Part shown: positions 8,548 through 16,676 of the stretch, piece by piece
Numbering within the stretch: the stretch's first letter is position 1
Layout: each line of letters opens with the position of its first letter
NCBI GenBank assembly: GCA_031256445.1
Contig: JAIRQN010000095.1
Coordinates: forward strand, 1-45,081
Source of the DNA: Treponema sp.
Lineage (GTDB): Bacteria; Spirochaetota; Spirochaetia; Treponematales; Breznakiellaceae
Direction: 5' to 3'
Length of the DNA: 45,081 bases
Program-made: the position numbers and the translations under genes
Notes under the pieces: model-generated
Told to the model about the DNA's origin: nothing
Database searches by the model: none
What the model saw: the letters and a program-made list of their open reading frames with translations, nothing else

Positions 8548-10184
8548 ACGTAAAGGTAGCGTTTTATTTTCATTGTCGGGGTTTTCTCGAAAGGTTCAGA
8601 CTGTATTTCGATCCTGTTCAATTTTGAAAAGGATGCGAGTTTTTTGTTTACCCATGCGCGCAGTTCTTCGAGCGCGTTTTCCAGCGCGCCGGCGGCGGCT
8701 TTCGCGGCATCGCTTAAACGCACAAGCGCGACAAGTTCGCCTTTTTTCCCCGAATATACAAGCGCGTCTTCGACAAGGCTGGATGAGCCAAGCAGCCCTT
8801 CGATCTCTTCCGGGTAGATGTTCTCTCCTGACGGGCCGAGTATCATCGCCTTGATTCTTCCTTTAATGCTTAGCCAGCCTTTTTTGTCAATGCTGCCCAA
8901 ATCGCCTGTGCGCAGCCAGCCGTCTTCGGTGAACGCTTCGGCAGTTTTGCCGCTGTCGTTAAAGTAGCCCATCATTACATTGGGACCTTTCACCTGGATT
9001 TCGCCTTCGCTGCCGGGGTATCCTGAAATCCGCAGTTTGACATTCTGCGGCGCCTTTCCCATGCTGCGAACCGGGAAACGCCGCGGCCTGTTGCCCGTAA
9101 CAAGAGGAGCTGCCTCAGTAAGACCGTAACCTGTCGAGTAGGGAAACCCGGCGCTGCGCAGAAAATTTTCCACTTCAGCGGACAGCGGCGCGCCTCCAAT
9201 GCCGAAAAAGCGCAATTTTCCGCCCATCGCGGATTTAAGCCTGCGTCCGGAAAACTGTACCGCGGCGCGGCGCGTCAGCGGGAATTTGTACAGTTTGCTG
9301 TCATTCAGTTTCGGCGCGATTGCGTTATGGTACATTTTTTCGATAAAGAGAGGAACTGTTATTATGGCGGTAGGACGCAGTGTTTTAAAGGCAGGCAAAA
9401 GAACCGAAGGAGAGGGAGGCCTGTCAAGATATGTGACGCTTGCGCCACTCATTACAGGGGCGAGAAGGCCGATGCAGCTTTCGTAGGAGTGGGCGAGCGG
9501 CAGTACCGAAAGCAGCCTGTCGCGGGGGTATAATTTAACAAAAGACAATGACGACAGGGCGCTTGAGATAATGTTCGCGCCGCAAAGCATAACGCCCTTG
9601 CTGTTTCCCGCAGTTCCGCTGGTGTAAATTATTGTCGCAAGGTCGTAAGGTTCGCAGGGCGGACTGCCGGTGTCTTCTTCTGTTATGCGCAAAGGCATTA
9701 TTTTTTCCGCGCCGCCGAGAAAAACCGTAATTTCGGATGTTTTTATGTCATCTGACGGGGAAATGCTGTCTATTACGATTATTGGTATCCGCGCAAATAT
9801 ATCCGCCAGAAATTTGAATTTTTCCAGCATGGAACGGCCCAAGCATACTGCCGAAACATCGCAGTGGACAGCGATATTTGCTGTTTGTTCTGCTGAAAAT
9901 CCCGTAAGCATGGGAACGGAAACCGCTCCGGCGAACGCAATCCCAAAATACGCAAGCGGCCATTCGGGGCAATTTTCCGAAAGAAGCAAAACCTTTGCAC
10001 CTTTTTTTACGCCAATTTCCCTAAAAAGAGAACCAAACTGGCGGGCGCGGATTCCCATTTGCAAATATGTTACGCGCCTGCAGTTTTTTCCGCCGCTTAA
10101 CATCGCAAAGGCTGTGCGGTTTTTGTATCTTAAAGACGCCGCGAGGCATAATGAAATCAGTGTTTTTTCGCGTAATTGTATCAT
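8544..10184 (-). CDS. AMP-forming acyl-CoA synthetase (long-chain fatty acid-CoA ligase type)
   Basis: An ANL-superfamily enzyme that adenylates a carboxylic acid and transfers it to CoA. Visible motifs are the ATP loop IIYTSGTAGNSKGVML, where the usual TTGxPKG is TAGNSKG, then GYGLTEAAPLVTGN, the hinge region GWLRTGDLGSIDKKGWLSIKGR, and a C-terminal catalytic lysine in KTPTMKIKRYLYV. The reading frame is open up to 10277, but I favour the ATG at 10184 (MIQLREKTLISLC). The extra 31 residues look non-conserved and would crowd the divergent gene's promoter. That gives 546 residues. It probably activates fatty acids for lipid synthesis, but chain length is not readable. Confidence 0.88.
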   Translation of the reverse strand: MIQLREKTLISLCLAASLRYKNRTAFAMLSGGKNCRRVTYLQMGIRARQFGSLFREIGVKKGAKVLLLSENCPEWPLAYFGIAFAGAVSVPMLTGFSAEQTANIAVHCDVSAVCLGRSMLEKFKFLADIFARIPIIVIDSISPSDDIKTSEITVFLGGAEKIMPLRITEEDTGSPPCEPYDLATIIYTSGTAGNSKGVMLCGANIISSALSSLSFVKLYPRDRLLSVLPLAHSYESCIGLLAPVMSGASVTYLDRPPSPSVLLPAFKTLRPTAIITVPLFIEKMYHNAIAPKLNDSKLYKFPLTRRAAVQFSGRRLKSAMGGKLRFFGIGGAPLSAEVENFLRSAGFPYSTGYGLTEAAPLVTGNRPRRFPVRSMGKAPQNVKLRISGYPGSEGEIQVKGPNVMMGYFNDSGKTAEAFTEDGWLRTGDLGSIDKKGWLSIKGRIKAMILGPSGENIYPEEIEGLLGSSSLVEDALVYSGKKGELVALVRLSDAAKAAAGALENALEELRAWVNKKLASFSKLNRIEIQSEPFEKTPTMKIKRYLYV

Positions 10185-10270
10185 CAATGATTTAGAGTTA
10201 TTTTTTTTCAAAAAGTTGCATATCCGGGTATTTCGTAAATTTGAACCGTATTCCGCATTTTGCCGCAGTG

Positions 10271-10300
10271 GTGGCATTTTTTACGGAAATTTTGTATAAA
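10271..10300 (+). promoter_or_regulatory. Promoter of flavodoxin-fold gene, leaderless geometry
   Basis: TATAAA at 10295-10300 ends exactly 6 nt before the ATG at 10307. GTGGCA at 10271-10276 is a weak -35 at 18 nt. No Shine-Dalgarno is present. Confidence 0.4.
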
Positions 10301-10306
10301 TAACAA

Positions 10307-10891
10307 ATGCGGGTGTTTATTGTATACGCTCATCCAAGCGCCGATTCCTTTACCAGAGAGGCAAAAGACAGCTTTATCAAAGGACTGGAAAGCGCCGGGC
10401 ACAGTTATGTGATATCCGATCTTTACGGGATGAATTTCATCACTGACATGAGCGAGGCCGAATATCTGCGTGAGGCGTATTACCGCAGAGACGAAAGCGT
10501 TCCCGCCGATGTCGTTATGGAGCAGGAAAAAATCAATTTATGTGACGCGATAGTTTTTATTTTTCCGCTGTTCTGGTCAGACGCGCCGGCGAAGATGGTC
10601 GGCTGGTTTAACCGCGTATGGACATACGGTTTCGCCTACGGAGAAGACCGCGCGATGAAACATCTGGAAAAAGGGCTTGTTATATGCTGCGCGGGAAACA
10701 CAATGGAATATTTTCAGAAAACCGGCATTTTAAGCGCCATTGAAAAAGTGATGCTGGAAGACCGTCTGTATGACAGGGTTAAAAACAGGGAACTGTTGAT
10801 ACTTGACGGAACCAGCCGGGAAAGCCCGCTGCGTCAGCAGAACCGCAAAAAACACCTTGAGCGGGCTTTTTCGGCCGGAGTCAGTTTTTAG
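10307..10891 (+). CDS. NAD(P)H:quinone oxidoreductase-like flavodoxin-fold protein
   Basis: A 194-residue cytoplasmic protein of the Flavodoxin_2 family (MdaB/KefF/NQO1 relatives), expected to bind FMN or FAD and reduce quinones or similar electrophiles with NAD(P)H. The N-terminus [19 protein letters not shown] is the phosphate-binding strand-loop. [20 protein letters not shown] is the hallmark middle block lining the flavin site, followed by [11 protein letters not shown]. Pairing with convergent rubrerythrin suggests a role in oxygen or redox stress; that is inference. The stop overlaps rubrerythrin's stop by 4 nt. Confidence 0.85.
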   Translation: MRVFIVYAHPSADSFTREAKDSFIKGLESAGHSYVISDLYGMNFITDMSEAEYLREAYYRRDESVPADVVMEQEKINLCDAIVFIFPLFWSDAPAKMVGWFNRVWTYGFAYGEDRAMKHLEKGLVICCAGNTMEYFQKTGILSAIEKVMLEDRLYDRVKNRELLILDGTSRESPLRQQNRKKHLERAFSAGVSF

Positions 10892-11430
10892 CTGAAATAC
10901 CTTTTCAGTAAACCTTTAAAGCCCGAGCAATGCCGCGCTTCGTCACGCGCCATTTCGTGCACTGTGTCGTGTATGGCGTCCAGGTTTTTTTCTTTTGCGC
11001 GTTTGGCAATGTCAGTCTTGCCGGCGCATGCGCCGTGTTCGGCTTCGATTCTCAGCTCCAGATTTTTCTTTGTGCTGTCTGTGATCACCTCTCCCAGAAG
11101 TTCGGCGAATTTCGCCGCGTGTTCGGCTTCTTCCAGCGCGTAACGATGGAAAGCGTCGGCGATCTCGGGATAACCTTCGCGTTCGGCGACCCGGCTCATT
11201 GCAAGATACATTCCCACTTCGCAGCATTCGCCGTTAAAGTGCGCCTGTAGATCTTTCACTATGTCCGCGTCTACGCCCTTCGCGATGCCGACTACATGCT
11301 CCGCCGCGTAACCGGTGTCCGCCGCCTGTTCCTTGAATTTGGAAGCGGGAACCTTGCATGTTGGACAGAACTCCGGCGCGCTGTCTCCGGTATGTACATA
11401 GCCGCAAACTGAACAAACCCATTTTTTCAT
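10888..11430 (-). CDS. rbr: Reverse rubrerythrin (rubredoxin domain first)
   Basis: A 180-residue non-haem iron protein expected to reduce hydrogen peroxide and possibly oxygen in the cytoplasm. The order is reversed from classical rubrerythrin: a rubredoxin-like Cys4 site comes first (C6, C9, C22, C25 in WVCSVCGY and FCPTC). A ferritin-like four-helix domain follows, with di-iron ligands in [29 protein letters not shown] and DEARHCSG. This order is typical of anaerobes such as clostridia. A clean AAGGAG lies before the ATG. A TATAAT and an 8+4+8 inverted repeat upstream suggest repressor control. Confidence 0.93.
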   Translation of the reverse strand: MKKWVCSVCGYVHTGDSAPEFCPTCKVPASKFKEQAADTGYAAEHVVGIAKGVDADIVKDLQAHFNGECCEVGMYLAMSRVAEREGYPEIADAFHRYALEEAEHAAKFAELLGEVITDSTKKNLELRIEAEHGACAGKTDIAKRAKEKNLDAIHDTVHEMARDEARHCSGFKGLLKRYFS

Positions 11431-11459
11431 AAATCGCTCCTTAAAAAATTGAATAATTT

Positions 11460-11494
11460 ATTATAAATCAGATTTTTAAGATAATCATCTTAAA
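11460..11494 (-). promoter_or_regulatory. rubrerythrin promoter with overlapping PerR/Fur-like operator
   Basis: On the minus strand TATAAT occupies 11465-11460. A perfect inverted repeat (TTTAAGAT-AATC-ATCTTAAA, 11475-11494) begins 9 nt upstream and covers the -35 position. Its AT-rich form resembles Fur-family boxes, such as the PerR consensus TTATAATNATTATAA, without matching exactly. It could instead serve the divergent peptidase operon. Confidence 0.5.
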
Positions 11495-11557
11495 TTTTAA
11501 TTTTTAGCCAAGGGATTACCCAAAACGGCTTTTTTTGATAGATTATCATAGAGATAT

Positions 11558-12883
11558 ATGAATTTTATCAATAAATTTCAGGAAGCTTTGAGAATTCCCA
11601 CTGTTTGGCCTTCCCGGGCGCTTTTTGATGACAGTGAAGCGCAGGCGCCTTTGCTGCGTTTTCAGGAATTTTTAACGGAAAATTTTCCCGTTTTTCATAA
11701 CACGGCCGAGCGTCATGTACTGAACCCATTTTCGGTTATTTATCACTTGCCGGGAACTCAGGACAGTGACGCCGTTCTTTTAATCGCCCATTACGATGTT
11801 GTTCCGGCGGAAAAGGAAAAGTGGAGCGTTGATCCCTTCGGCGCGGAATTGAAAGACGGCTATATCTACAGCCGGGGCAGCCTGGACATGAAAAATGTTC
11901 TAATAAGCATTTTGGAAGCGGCTGAAAATCTCCTGGCTGAAGGCTGGAAGCCAAAAAAAGATATCTGGATCGCATTGGGCGGCGATGAGGAGCGCAGCGG
12001 TTCTTTGGGAGCGAAAGAAGCCGCCCGATGGTTTGAACGCAGAGGGCAGCGGTTTGAATGGATACTGGATGAAGGCACTCCCATCGCGGAAGGGCAGATA
12101 AAGGGCATCGATTTGCCTTTGGCGCTTGTCAGCATAGAAGAAAAAGGATATTTAAGCCTGAACCTGACAGTCGATCAGGAACCGGGTCACGCTTCAAGGC
12201 CACCGGAAAATCAGGCCGCGGCGATACTTGCGCGCGCCTTGTGCAGAATCGCGGAAAGGCCGTTCCCGTTCATGCTCAGTACAACTGTTGAAATGTTTTT
12301 TGCCAGGGCCGCTTCTTATATGGGTGGCATTCAGGGGTTTGTTATGTGTCATGCGCGCGCTCTTGGGCCGCTGTTTTTTAAACTGGCCGCGACAACCCCG
12401 ACGATGGCGTCCATGCTGCGCAACACTGTTGCCATGACGCAGCTTTCGGGAAGCGCGGCTGATAATGTAATGCCGTCTCAGGTTCGCGCTGTTATAAATC
12501 TGCGGCTGCTGTGGCCGTGGACGGTAGAGAAGGCAATCGCTTTCATTAAAAAGGCGGCTGCCGACGAGCGCGTAAAGGTGAGCGTTTACGGGCTTGGAAC
12601 TGATCCTGTTCCCGCAAGCAGCGATTTTATGAATCATGGCTGGCGTGAACTGGAGAGCGCGATGAATGAAACATGGCCGGGCATACCGCTTTTCCCGTTC
12701 ATCATGGTCGCTACAACAGACTCCCGTCATTATAAAGATTTAACAGGTTGCATTTTCCGTTTTAATCCGTATAAACTGAAACCGGAAGAATTGAATACGA
12801 TACACGGTCACGATGAACGCATTTCAGTTGAAAATCTTCACCGCGGATTGTCATTCTATACCAGTCTTTTGAGGTTATTATGA
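11558..12883 (+). CDS. M20-family metallopeptidase (carboxypeptidase S/PM20D1-like)
   Basis: This 441-residue di-zinc hydrolase probably cleaves dipeptides or N-acyl amino acids. Metal-site residues appear in order: LIAHYDVVP, YSRGSLDMK, ALGGDEERSGS with the catalytic Glu pair, WILDEGTP and TTDSRHYKD. The insert between VSIEEKGYLSLNL and the C-terminal lobe is the dimerisation lid usual in M20 enzymes. The VVP and GSLDMK forms and the overall length fit the CPS1/PM20D1 branch. No signal peptide is seen, so it is probably cytoplasmic. TATCAT ends 8 nt before the ATG with no strong Shine-Dalgarno. It overlaps the transporter gene by 4 nt (ATGA), indicating an operon that imports and hydrolyses peptides or amino-acid conjugates. 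Confidence 0.9.
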   Translation: MNFINKFQEALRIPTVWPSRALFDDSEAQAPLLRFQEFLTENFPVFHNTAERHVLNPFSVIYHLPGTQDSDAVLLIAHYDVVPAEKEKWSVDPFGAELKDGYIYSRGSLDMKNVLISILEAAENLLAEGWKPKKDIWIALGGDEERSGSLGAKEAARWFERRGQRFEWILDEGTPIAEGQIKGIDLPLALVSIEEKGYLSLNLTVDQEPGHASRPPENQAAAILARALCRIAERPFPFMLSTTVEMFFARAASYMGGIQGFVMCHARALGPLFFKLAATTPTMASMLRNTVAMTQLSGSAADNVMPSQVRAVINLRLLWPWTVEKAIAFIKKAAADERVKVSVYGLGTDPVPASSDFMNHGWRELESAMNETWPGIPLFPFIMVATTDSRHYKDLTGCIFRFNPYKLKPEELNTIHGHDERISVENLHRGLSFYTSLLRLL

Positions 12884-14373
12884 AACAGGAACAAAAAAAT
12901 TCACAGTTACCCGCGAATGATTTAAGCATGAAAATCGGAGGGAAAGCGTTTATCTTTTCGGCTTCCATTATTCTGGCTCTGATGATTTTTTCGGGTATTT
13001 TGACCAGGGTTCTTCCCGCCGGAATGTTTGACAGGATTGTCAGCGAAGGGCGCACTCTTGTTGTGAACGGGAGTTACCGCGAGATCGCCCGTCCCAATTA
13101 TCAGATATGGCGCTGGTTTACCGCGCCGATTGAAATTCTCTTTGGACCTGATAATCTAACCCCGATTGTCTTATTGATTTTTATTTCCGTTGTCGGAGGT
13201 TCAATCGCCATACTTGAAAATTCCGGGGTAATGAAGGCTTTAATAGATTTTCTTGTAATCCGTTTCGCCAAAAGAAAGTACGCGTTAATTGTCGTAATGG
13301 TCGCTTTCTTTATGTTCATTACAGGTTTTGTGGGTATATACGAAGGAATGATACCCATGATCATTTTTGTCATTCCGATAGCGATTGCCCTTGGCTGGGA
13401 TTCACTTACGGGGCTTGGCATAAGTCTTTTGCCCCTTGCGTTCGGGTTTTCCGCTTCTGTTACAAATCCCTTTACAATTGCCGTAGCGCAGAAAATAGCC
13501 GATCTTCCGCTTTTTTCCGGAGCGGGCTTACGGATAATTTTCTTTCTTGTGATATTCGCCCTTGTCTGCTTTTTTGTTATACGACACGCAAAGAAAGTGG
13601 AGAAGAACCCGGAAAGTTCCATCTGTTTTAAAGAAGATGAAATCCTGCGCAAAAAAATGAAGATGACAGATAACGCAATGACAGCCGATGCAAATAATGC
13701 CATTACAAAAGATCAATGGCGCGCTCTTATCTGGTTTACATCGTGGATCGCTTTTGCGATGATTCTGGTGATAGCGACAGCGCGTATCCCCGGTCTTTCC
13801 GATCTAGCCTTCCCCCTAATGACTGTCTTTTTCCTGATCGGCGGAATTGGCGGAGGCTTTTTCAGCGGTTTTAACATTGCCGGAATTGGCAGAGCGTTCG
13901 GCAAAGGCGTGCTGGGTTTCCTGCCCGGTATTATCCTTGTAATGATGGCGTACAGCGTAAAACACATCATCACCGAAGGCATGATAATGGACACAATACT
14001 TTTCAGGGCATCCGAGCTTATTAAACAGACGTCTTCCATAGCAGCCGCTTTTATGGTTTACGCTACAACGTTAATTTTGGAGTTCTTTGTCGGCTCGGCA
14101 AGCGCCAAAGCGTTTCTTATGATGCCAATCCTGACCCCGTTAGCCGATCTTGTCGGCATCACGCGGCAGACTACGATAATGGCGTTTAACTTTGGCGACG
14201 GCTTTTCCAATATGATATACCCGACCAACGCCCTGCTTCTTATCGCCCTGTCATTCACCGTAGTGAGCTATCCCAAATGGATACGCTGGACATGGAAGCT
14301 GCAGGCCGCCGTTCTTGTTATTACGTCGATCTTTCTTGTGATTGCCGTAAAAACCGGCTACGGGCCGTTTTAG
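12880..14373 (+). CDS. YfcC/DcuC-family anion or amino-acid transporter
   Basis: A 497-residue inner-membrane carrier of the C4-dicarboxylate anaerobic carrier superfamily, YfcC branch. It has about twelve hydrophobic segments, an opening FSASIILALMIFSGILTRVL, and the conserved LPAGMFDR and FGPDNLTPIVLLIFISVVGG stretches. Two re-entrant-type regions are FGFSASVTNPFTIAVAQ and FNFGDGFSNMIYPTNALL. Members carry arginine, dicarboxylates or peptides. The ATGA coupling to the M20 peptidase suggests this one brings in the peptidase substrate or removes its product. GAGG of the upstream gene can act as Shine-Dalgarno. Confidence 0.88.
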   Translation: MKQEQKNSQLPANDLSMKIGGKAFIFSASIILALMIFSGILTRVLPAGMFDRIVSEGRTLVVNGSYREIARPNYQIWRWFTAPIEILFGPDNLTPIVLLIFISVVGGSIAILENSGVMKALIDFLVIRFAKRKYALIVVMVAFFMFITGFVGIYEGMIPMIIFVIPIAIALGWDSLTGLGISLLPLAFGFSASVTNPFTIAVAQKIADLPLFSGAGLRIIFFLVIFALVCFFVIRHAKKVEKNPESSICFKEDEILRKKMKMTDNAMTADANNAITKDQWRALIWFTSWIAFAMILVIATARIPGLSDLAFPLMTVFFLIGGIGGGFFSGFNIAGIGRAFGKGVLGFLPGIILVMMAYSVKHIITEGMIMDTILFRASELIKQTSSIAAAFMVYATTLILEFFVGSASAKAFLMMPILTPLADLVGITRQTTIMAFNFGDGFSNMIYPTNALLLIALSFTVVSYPKWIRWTWKLQAAVLVITSIFLVIAVKTGYGPF

Positions 14374-14440
14374 GTTTCCTTGCTTATTGGATATCTCTGC
14401 AAAAAAGTGTGCCTGATGCCGCTTGCGTTTTTTATCTGTG

Positions 14441-15307
14441 TTAAGTTGTAGTTGTTTGGGCCAGACGCTGTTTAATTTCTTCGGGGGATAAACCTTGATC
14501 AAGAAGGCTTAAAAAATATTTGTGAGCTTCTTCGAGACCTAACTGGATACCTTGTTCGATACCTTCTTCCCGGGCGTCTTCTGCGCGAATCTCCGCTATC
14601 TCTTCTACGCTTATATCATCAAATAACATATTAATTACCTCCGATCCGTGTTCTTCCAGAAAATCCTTCAAAATACCATGCTCTATACAGTATCCTACAG
14701 CATTTCTTACAGATTCATCAAGTGATAAATTCCCTTTATACTCGTTTACCTTTCCTATGAAAAAACTGTAGCCGTTAAGGTTTTCGCTTCTTTTGAGCAT
14801 TTCCATGTTGCGTCCCTGATTAATATTGTAAATCTGTACTACGAGTTCCAATGGAAAGTTTTCGCTTCCTGTCAGCTTCAAGCCTTTAGTATCCTTGAAA
14901 GCGGAAGAAAGACTTAGTTCATAATGATCGGGACATTCCTCCTTACCGTTGTACAGGACAATAAACTCAGGCGTTGGAATTTTAATCAGTTTCCTGTGAT
15001 ATATGTCTCTGTTTTCGATGATCTTTTCGTACACTCTGGCGATGTACATTAGAACCCTAAGCGGAATATTTTGATTAATTGTCGCCTGATGCTCGATTAA
15101 TACGACAATTCTGTCATTGATTGTAAAAGACAGATCATTTATCTGTTTCATAAAAAGAGCTCCGGAAAGGGTATTGATATCGATGATTGCGTCCTTTGGA
15201 ACATCAATACCCTCGATAGCCGAATACAGTTCCCGCAAGATTTCAGGATTACTGAAAAGTTTTGAAAATACGCTGTCCTTGTGCCTGATGTTCGCGCTTA
15301 AATCCAT
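14441..15307 (-). CDS. Rpn/PD-(D/E)XK nuclease (transposase-like) family protein
   Basis: I recognise the family of recombination-promoting nucleases often labelled PD-(D/E)XK transposase, common in treponemes and often multicopy. The start HKDSVFSKLFSNPEILRELY and the core FTINDRIVVLIEHQAT are the hallmarks; D and ExQ would be the nuclease residues, followed by PLRVLMYIARVYEK. A basic/aromatic middle and an acidic coiled tail ending in LDQGLSPEEIKQRLAQ complete it. The frame is open from a TTG at 15367, but I choose the ATG at 15307 because GAGG lies 6 nt ahead, giving 288 residues. The product probably nicks DNA during recombination. No partner gene or inverted repeat marks it as an active transposon here. 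Confidence 0.85.
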   Translation of the reverse strand: MDLSANIRHKDSVFSKLFSNPEILRELYSAIEGIDVPKDAIIDINTLSGALFMKQINDLSFTINDRIVVLIEHQATINQNIPLRVLMYIARVYEKIIENRDIYHRKLIKIPTPEFIVLYNGKEECPDHYELSLSSAFKDTKGLKLTGSENFPLELVVQIYNINQGRNMEMLKRSENLNGYSFFIGKVNEYKGNLSLDESVRNAVGYCIEHGILKDFLEEHGSEVINMLFDDISVEEIAEIRAEDAREEGIEQGIQLGLEEAHKYFLSLLDQGLSPEEIKQRLAQTTTT

Positions 15308-15653
15308 AACATACCTCATGCGGTAATATCGCGGAGCGTCGAAAGACTCCCCGCGAAGAACATTCAAAGATGAAAGTTCTTCACCCTATATTGGGCGCGG
15401 CCGTACATACCGCTTTGGTCTGGAGAGGATTTTTTAGAAGAATTTTACCACGAACAGTTCCGAATAACACGAACCTAATGTTTGAAATCTCTTAACGAAT
15501 ATAGCATGACTCCATTACTACGCTACAGATGGTGTATTTACAGCGAGCCTCGCAGAGGCGAAGCTTCCAGTACCGTTGTCCACAGGGACGCTATGAAAAA
15601 GCGGTGCCTGACCGTTTGCATGTACCTTAAGTACAAAACGAATGAGTGAAGAA
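15308..15653. other. Gene-free stretch upstream of the Rpn gene
   Basis: About 345 bp separates the Rpn gene from the 71-residue gene. It contains the hairpin at 15330-15355, a short GCCTC-GCA-GAGGC stem near 15546-15558, and tandem CACGAAC words near 15450-15475 like decayed repeat sequence. A 65-codon open frame crosses 15518-15715 but has no Shine-Dalgarno and overlaps the better-supported neighbour. I see no convincing gene. Confidence 0.5.
15330..15355. other. 11-bp hairpin upstream of the Rpn start
   Basis: CGCGGAGCGTC and GACTCCCCGCG pair at 9 of 11 positions around a four-base loop (GAAA on plus, TTTC on minus), 22 bp upstream of the chosen ATG. In the Rpn transcript it would sit in the leader. 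It could affect translation or be a remnant of the element that brought the gene. Confidence 0.4.
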
Positions 15654-15869
15654 TTAGTCCGGCTCATTATTTGGCTTAATATCTCTTTTTTCTCTTTCAG
15701 CTTTCTTCCTTGCATTTGCTTTTTTTATTTTTTTATGAATGTCGCGATTTTTATGTTCATTTTTTCCATCATCGCGGAATTTCTGATATAAAAGTACATC
15801 ATTTATACGTTTTAAATCTTCAGGTGAAAAATAATCAGATGGTGCATTGGATTTTGATTTTTCAACCAT
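15654..15869 (-). CDS. Small charged protein of unknown function
   Basis: A 71-residue product, lysine-rich in its second half (HKKIKKANARKKAEREKR), with no membrane segment or signal. I do not recognise it. The start is the ATG at 15869, which has AAGGAG 8 nt upstream; an ATG at 15902 lacks a site. It overlaps the end of the cyclase-fold gene by 8 nt and is probably translated from the same message. Base composition is AT-rich like that gene and unlike the flanking housekeeping genes. A nucleic-acid-binding partner is conceivable from charge alone, but nothing in the sequence shows this. Confidence 0.6.
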   Translation of the reverse strand: MVEKSKSNAPSDYFSPEDLKRINDVLLYQKFRDDGKNEHKNRDIHKKIKKANARKKAEREKRDIKPNNEPD

Positions 15870-16676
15870 TTTTGTCTCCTTGATTAATCTCTTTTGTTTC
15901 ATTTAAATATTTATTTAATTCTGGTGATTCTGTTCTATGTTTATCATTACAATATTTGTTTTTATATTTTTTTAGTATAATATTGTAATTAGTTTTAAGC
16001 CATAAATATTTAGAATATATACTAATATCTTTTTTTATACTTCCTTCCATATCTATTATTATTTGCCTTAAAGCTTTAAAAAAAATTAGTATACTGTCTT
16101 TGTCACCAAAAATATAATTTAATCCATCAAAAAAGTTAATATAATAAAGACCGTCAAAATCAATTGAAATTAAATTCTCAATTGATTTTAAATGATCAGG
16201 CTTATCAGCCCTTTTTATAATATCTTTCTTTCCATTAATTAATGTATTTTTATCCAGAATTATTCGCGGATAAATTGCCAGATTTTTCTCCATCTCATAA
16301 GCCTTTACCAAAGCAGGTCCAAAAATAATATTTTCATCATGGTATAATTTATCACAAATAATTGCGCCCCTTAATAAAAAATTTCTTTGTAATGCTGTAG
16401 CATAAAAAAATATTAATTCTGATATAATATGAAATAAACATGCTTCTTCTGTTTTGGAATATGAAATAATTATTGAATCAGAATAATGATTTACTATTTT
16501 TGTTTCTTTTCCCTGTGAAGACGAATTCTTTATTTCCAATTCTTTTGTATCTTTTAAAAAATTAAAAATTTTATTGGTTTCTGTTTCTATTTCCTGTTCA
16601 TCTTTAAAGTTTTTTCAATTTTATTTTTAAAACCCAAAATATCAATAAATGCTAATAATCGTTCTTCATATATCAT
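15862..16676 (-). pseudogene. Frameshifted class III cyclase-fold protein
   Basis: Reading from the ATG at 16676 gives ERLLAFIDILGFKNKIEK, then the frame runs to a TAG at 16589-16587. One base over, the frame continues as FKDEQEIETETN into YSDSIIISYSKTEE, FLLRGAIICDKLYH and IIFGPALVKAYEME. A single extra A in the A6 run at 16610-16615 would join them into about 271 residues. FIDILGF and SDSIIIS are equivalent to the two metal-binding strands of class III nucleotide cyclases, so both metal Asp residues survive in the joined protein. A GGGAG site precedes the ATG, which overlaps the upstream gene's stop (ATGA). It is very AT-rich. It could be a true pseudogene, a slippage-expressed gene or a sequencing error. 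Product and substrate are unknown. Confidence 0.75.

Noticed and set aside
12194-12730. 178-codon minus-strand frame inside the M20 peptidase
   Set aside because: It is antisense to the zinc-site region of a clear enzyme, has no recognisable domain, and has composition set by the opposite strand.
15518-15715. 65-codon minus-strand frame
   Set aside because: It overlaps the 71-residue gene in another frame, lacks a Shine-Dalgarno, and its first part is a shadow of that gene.
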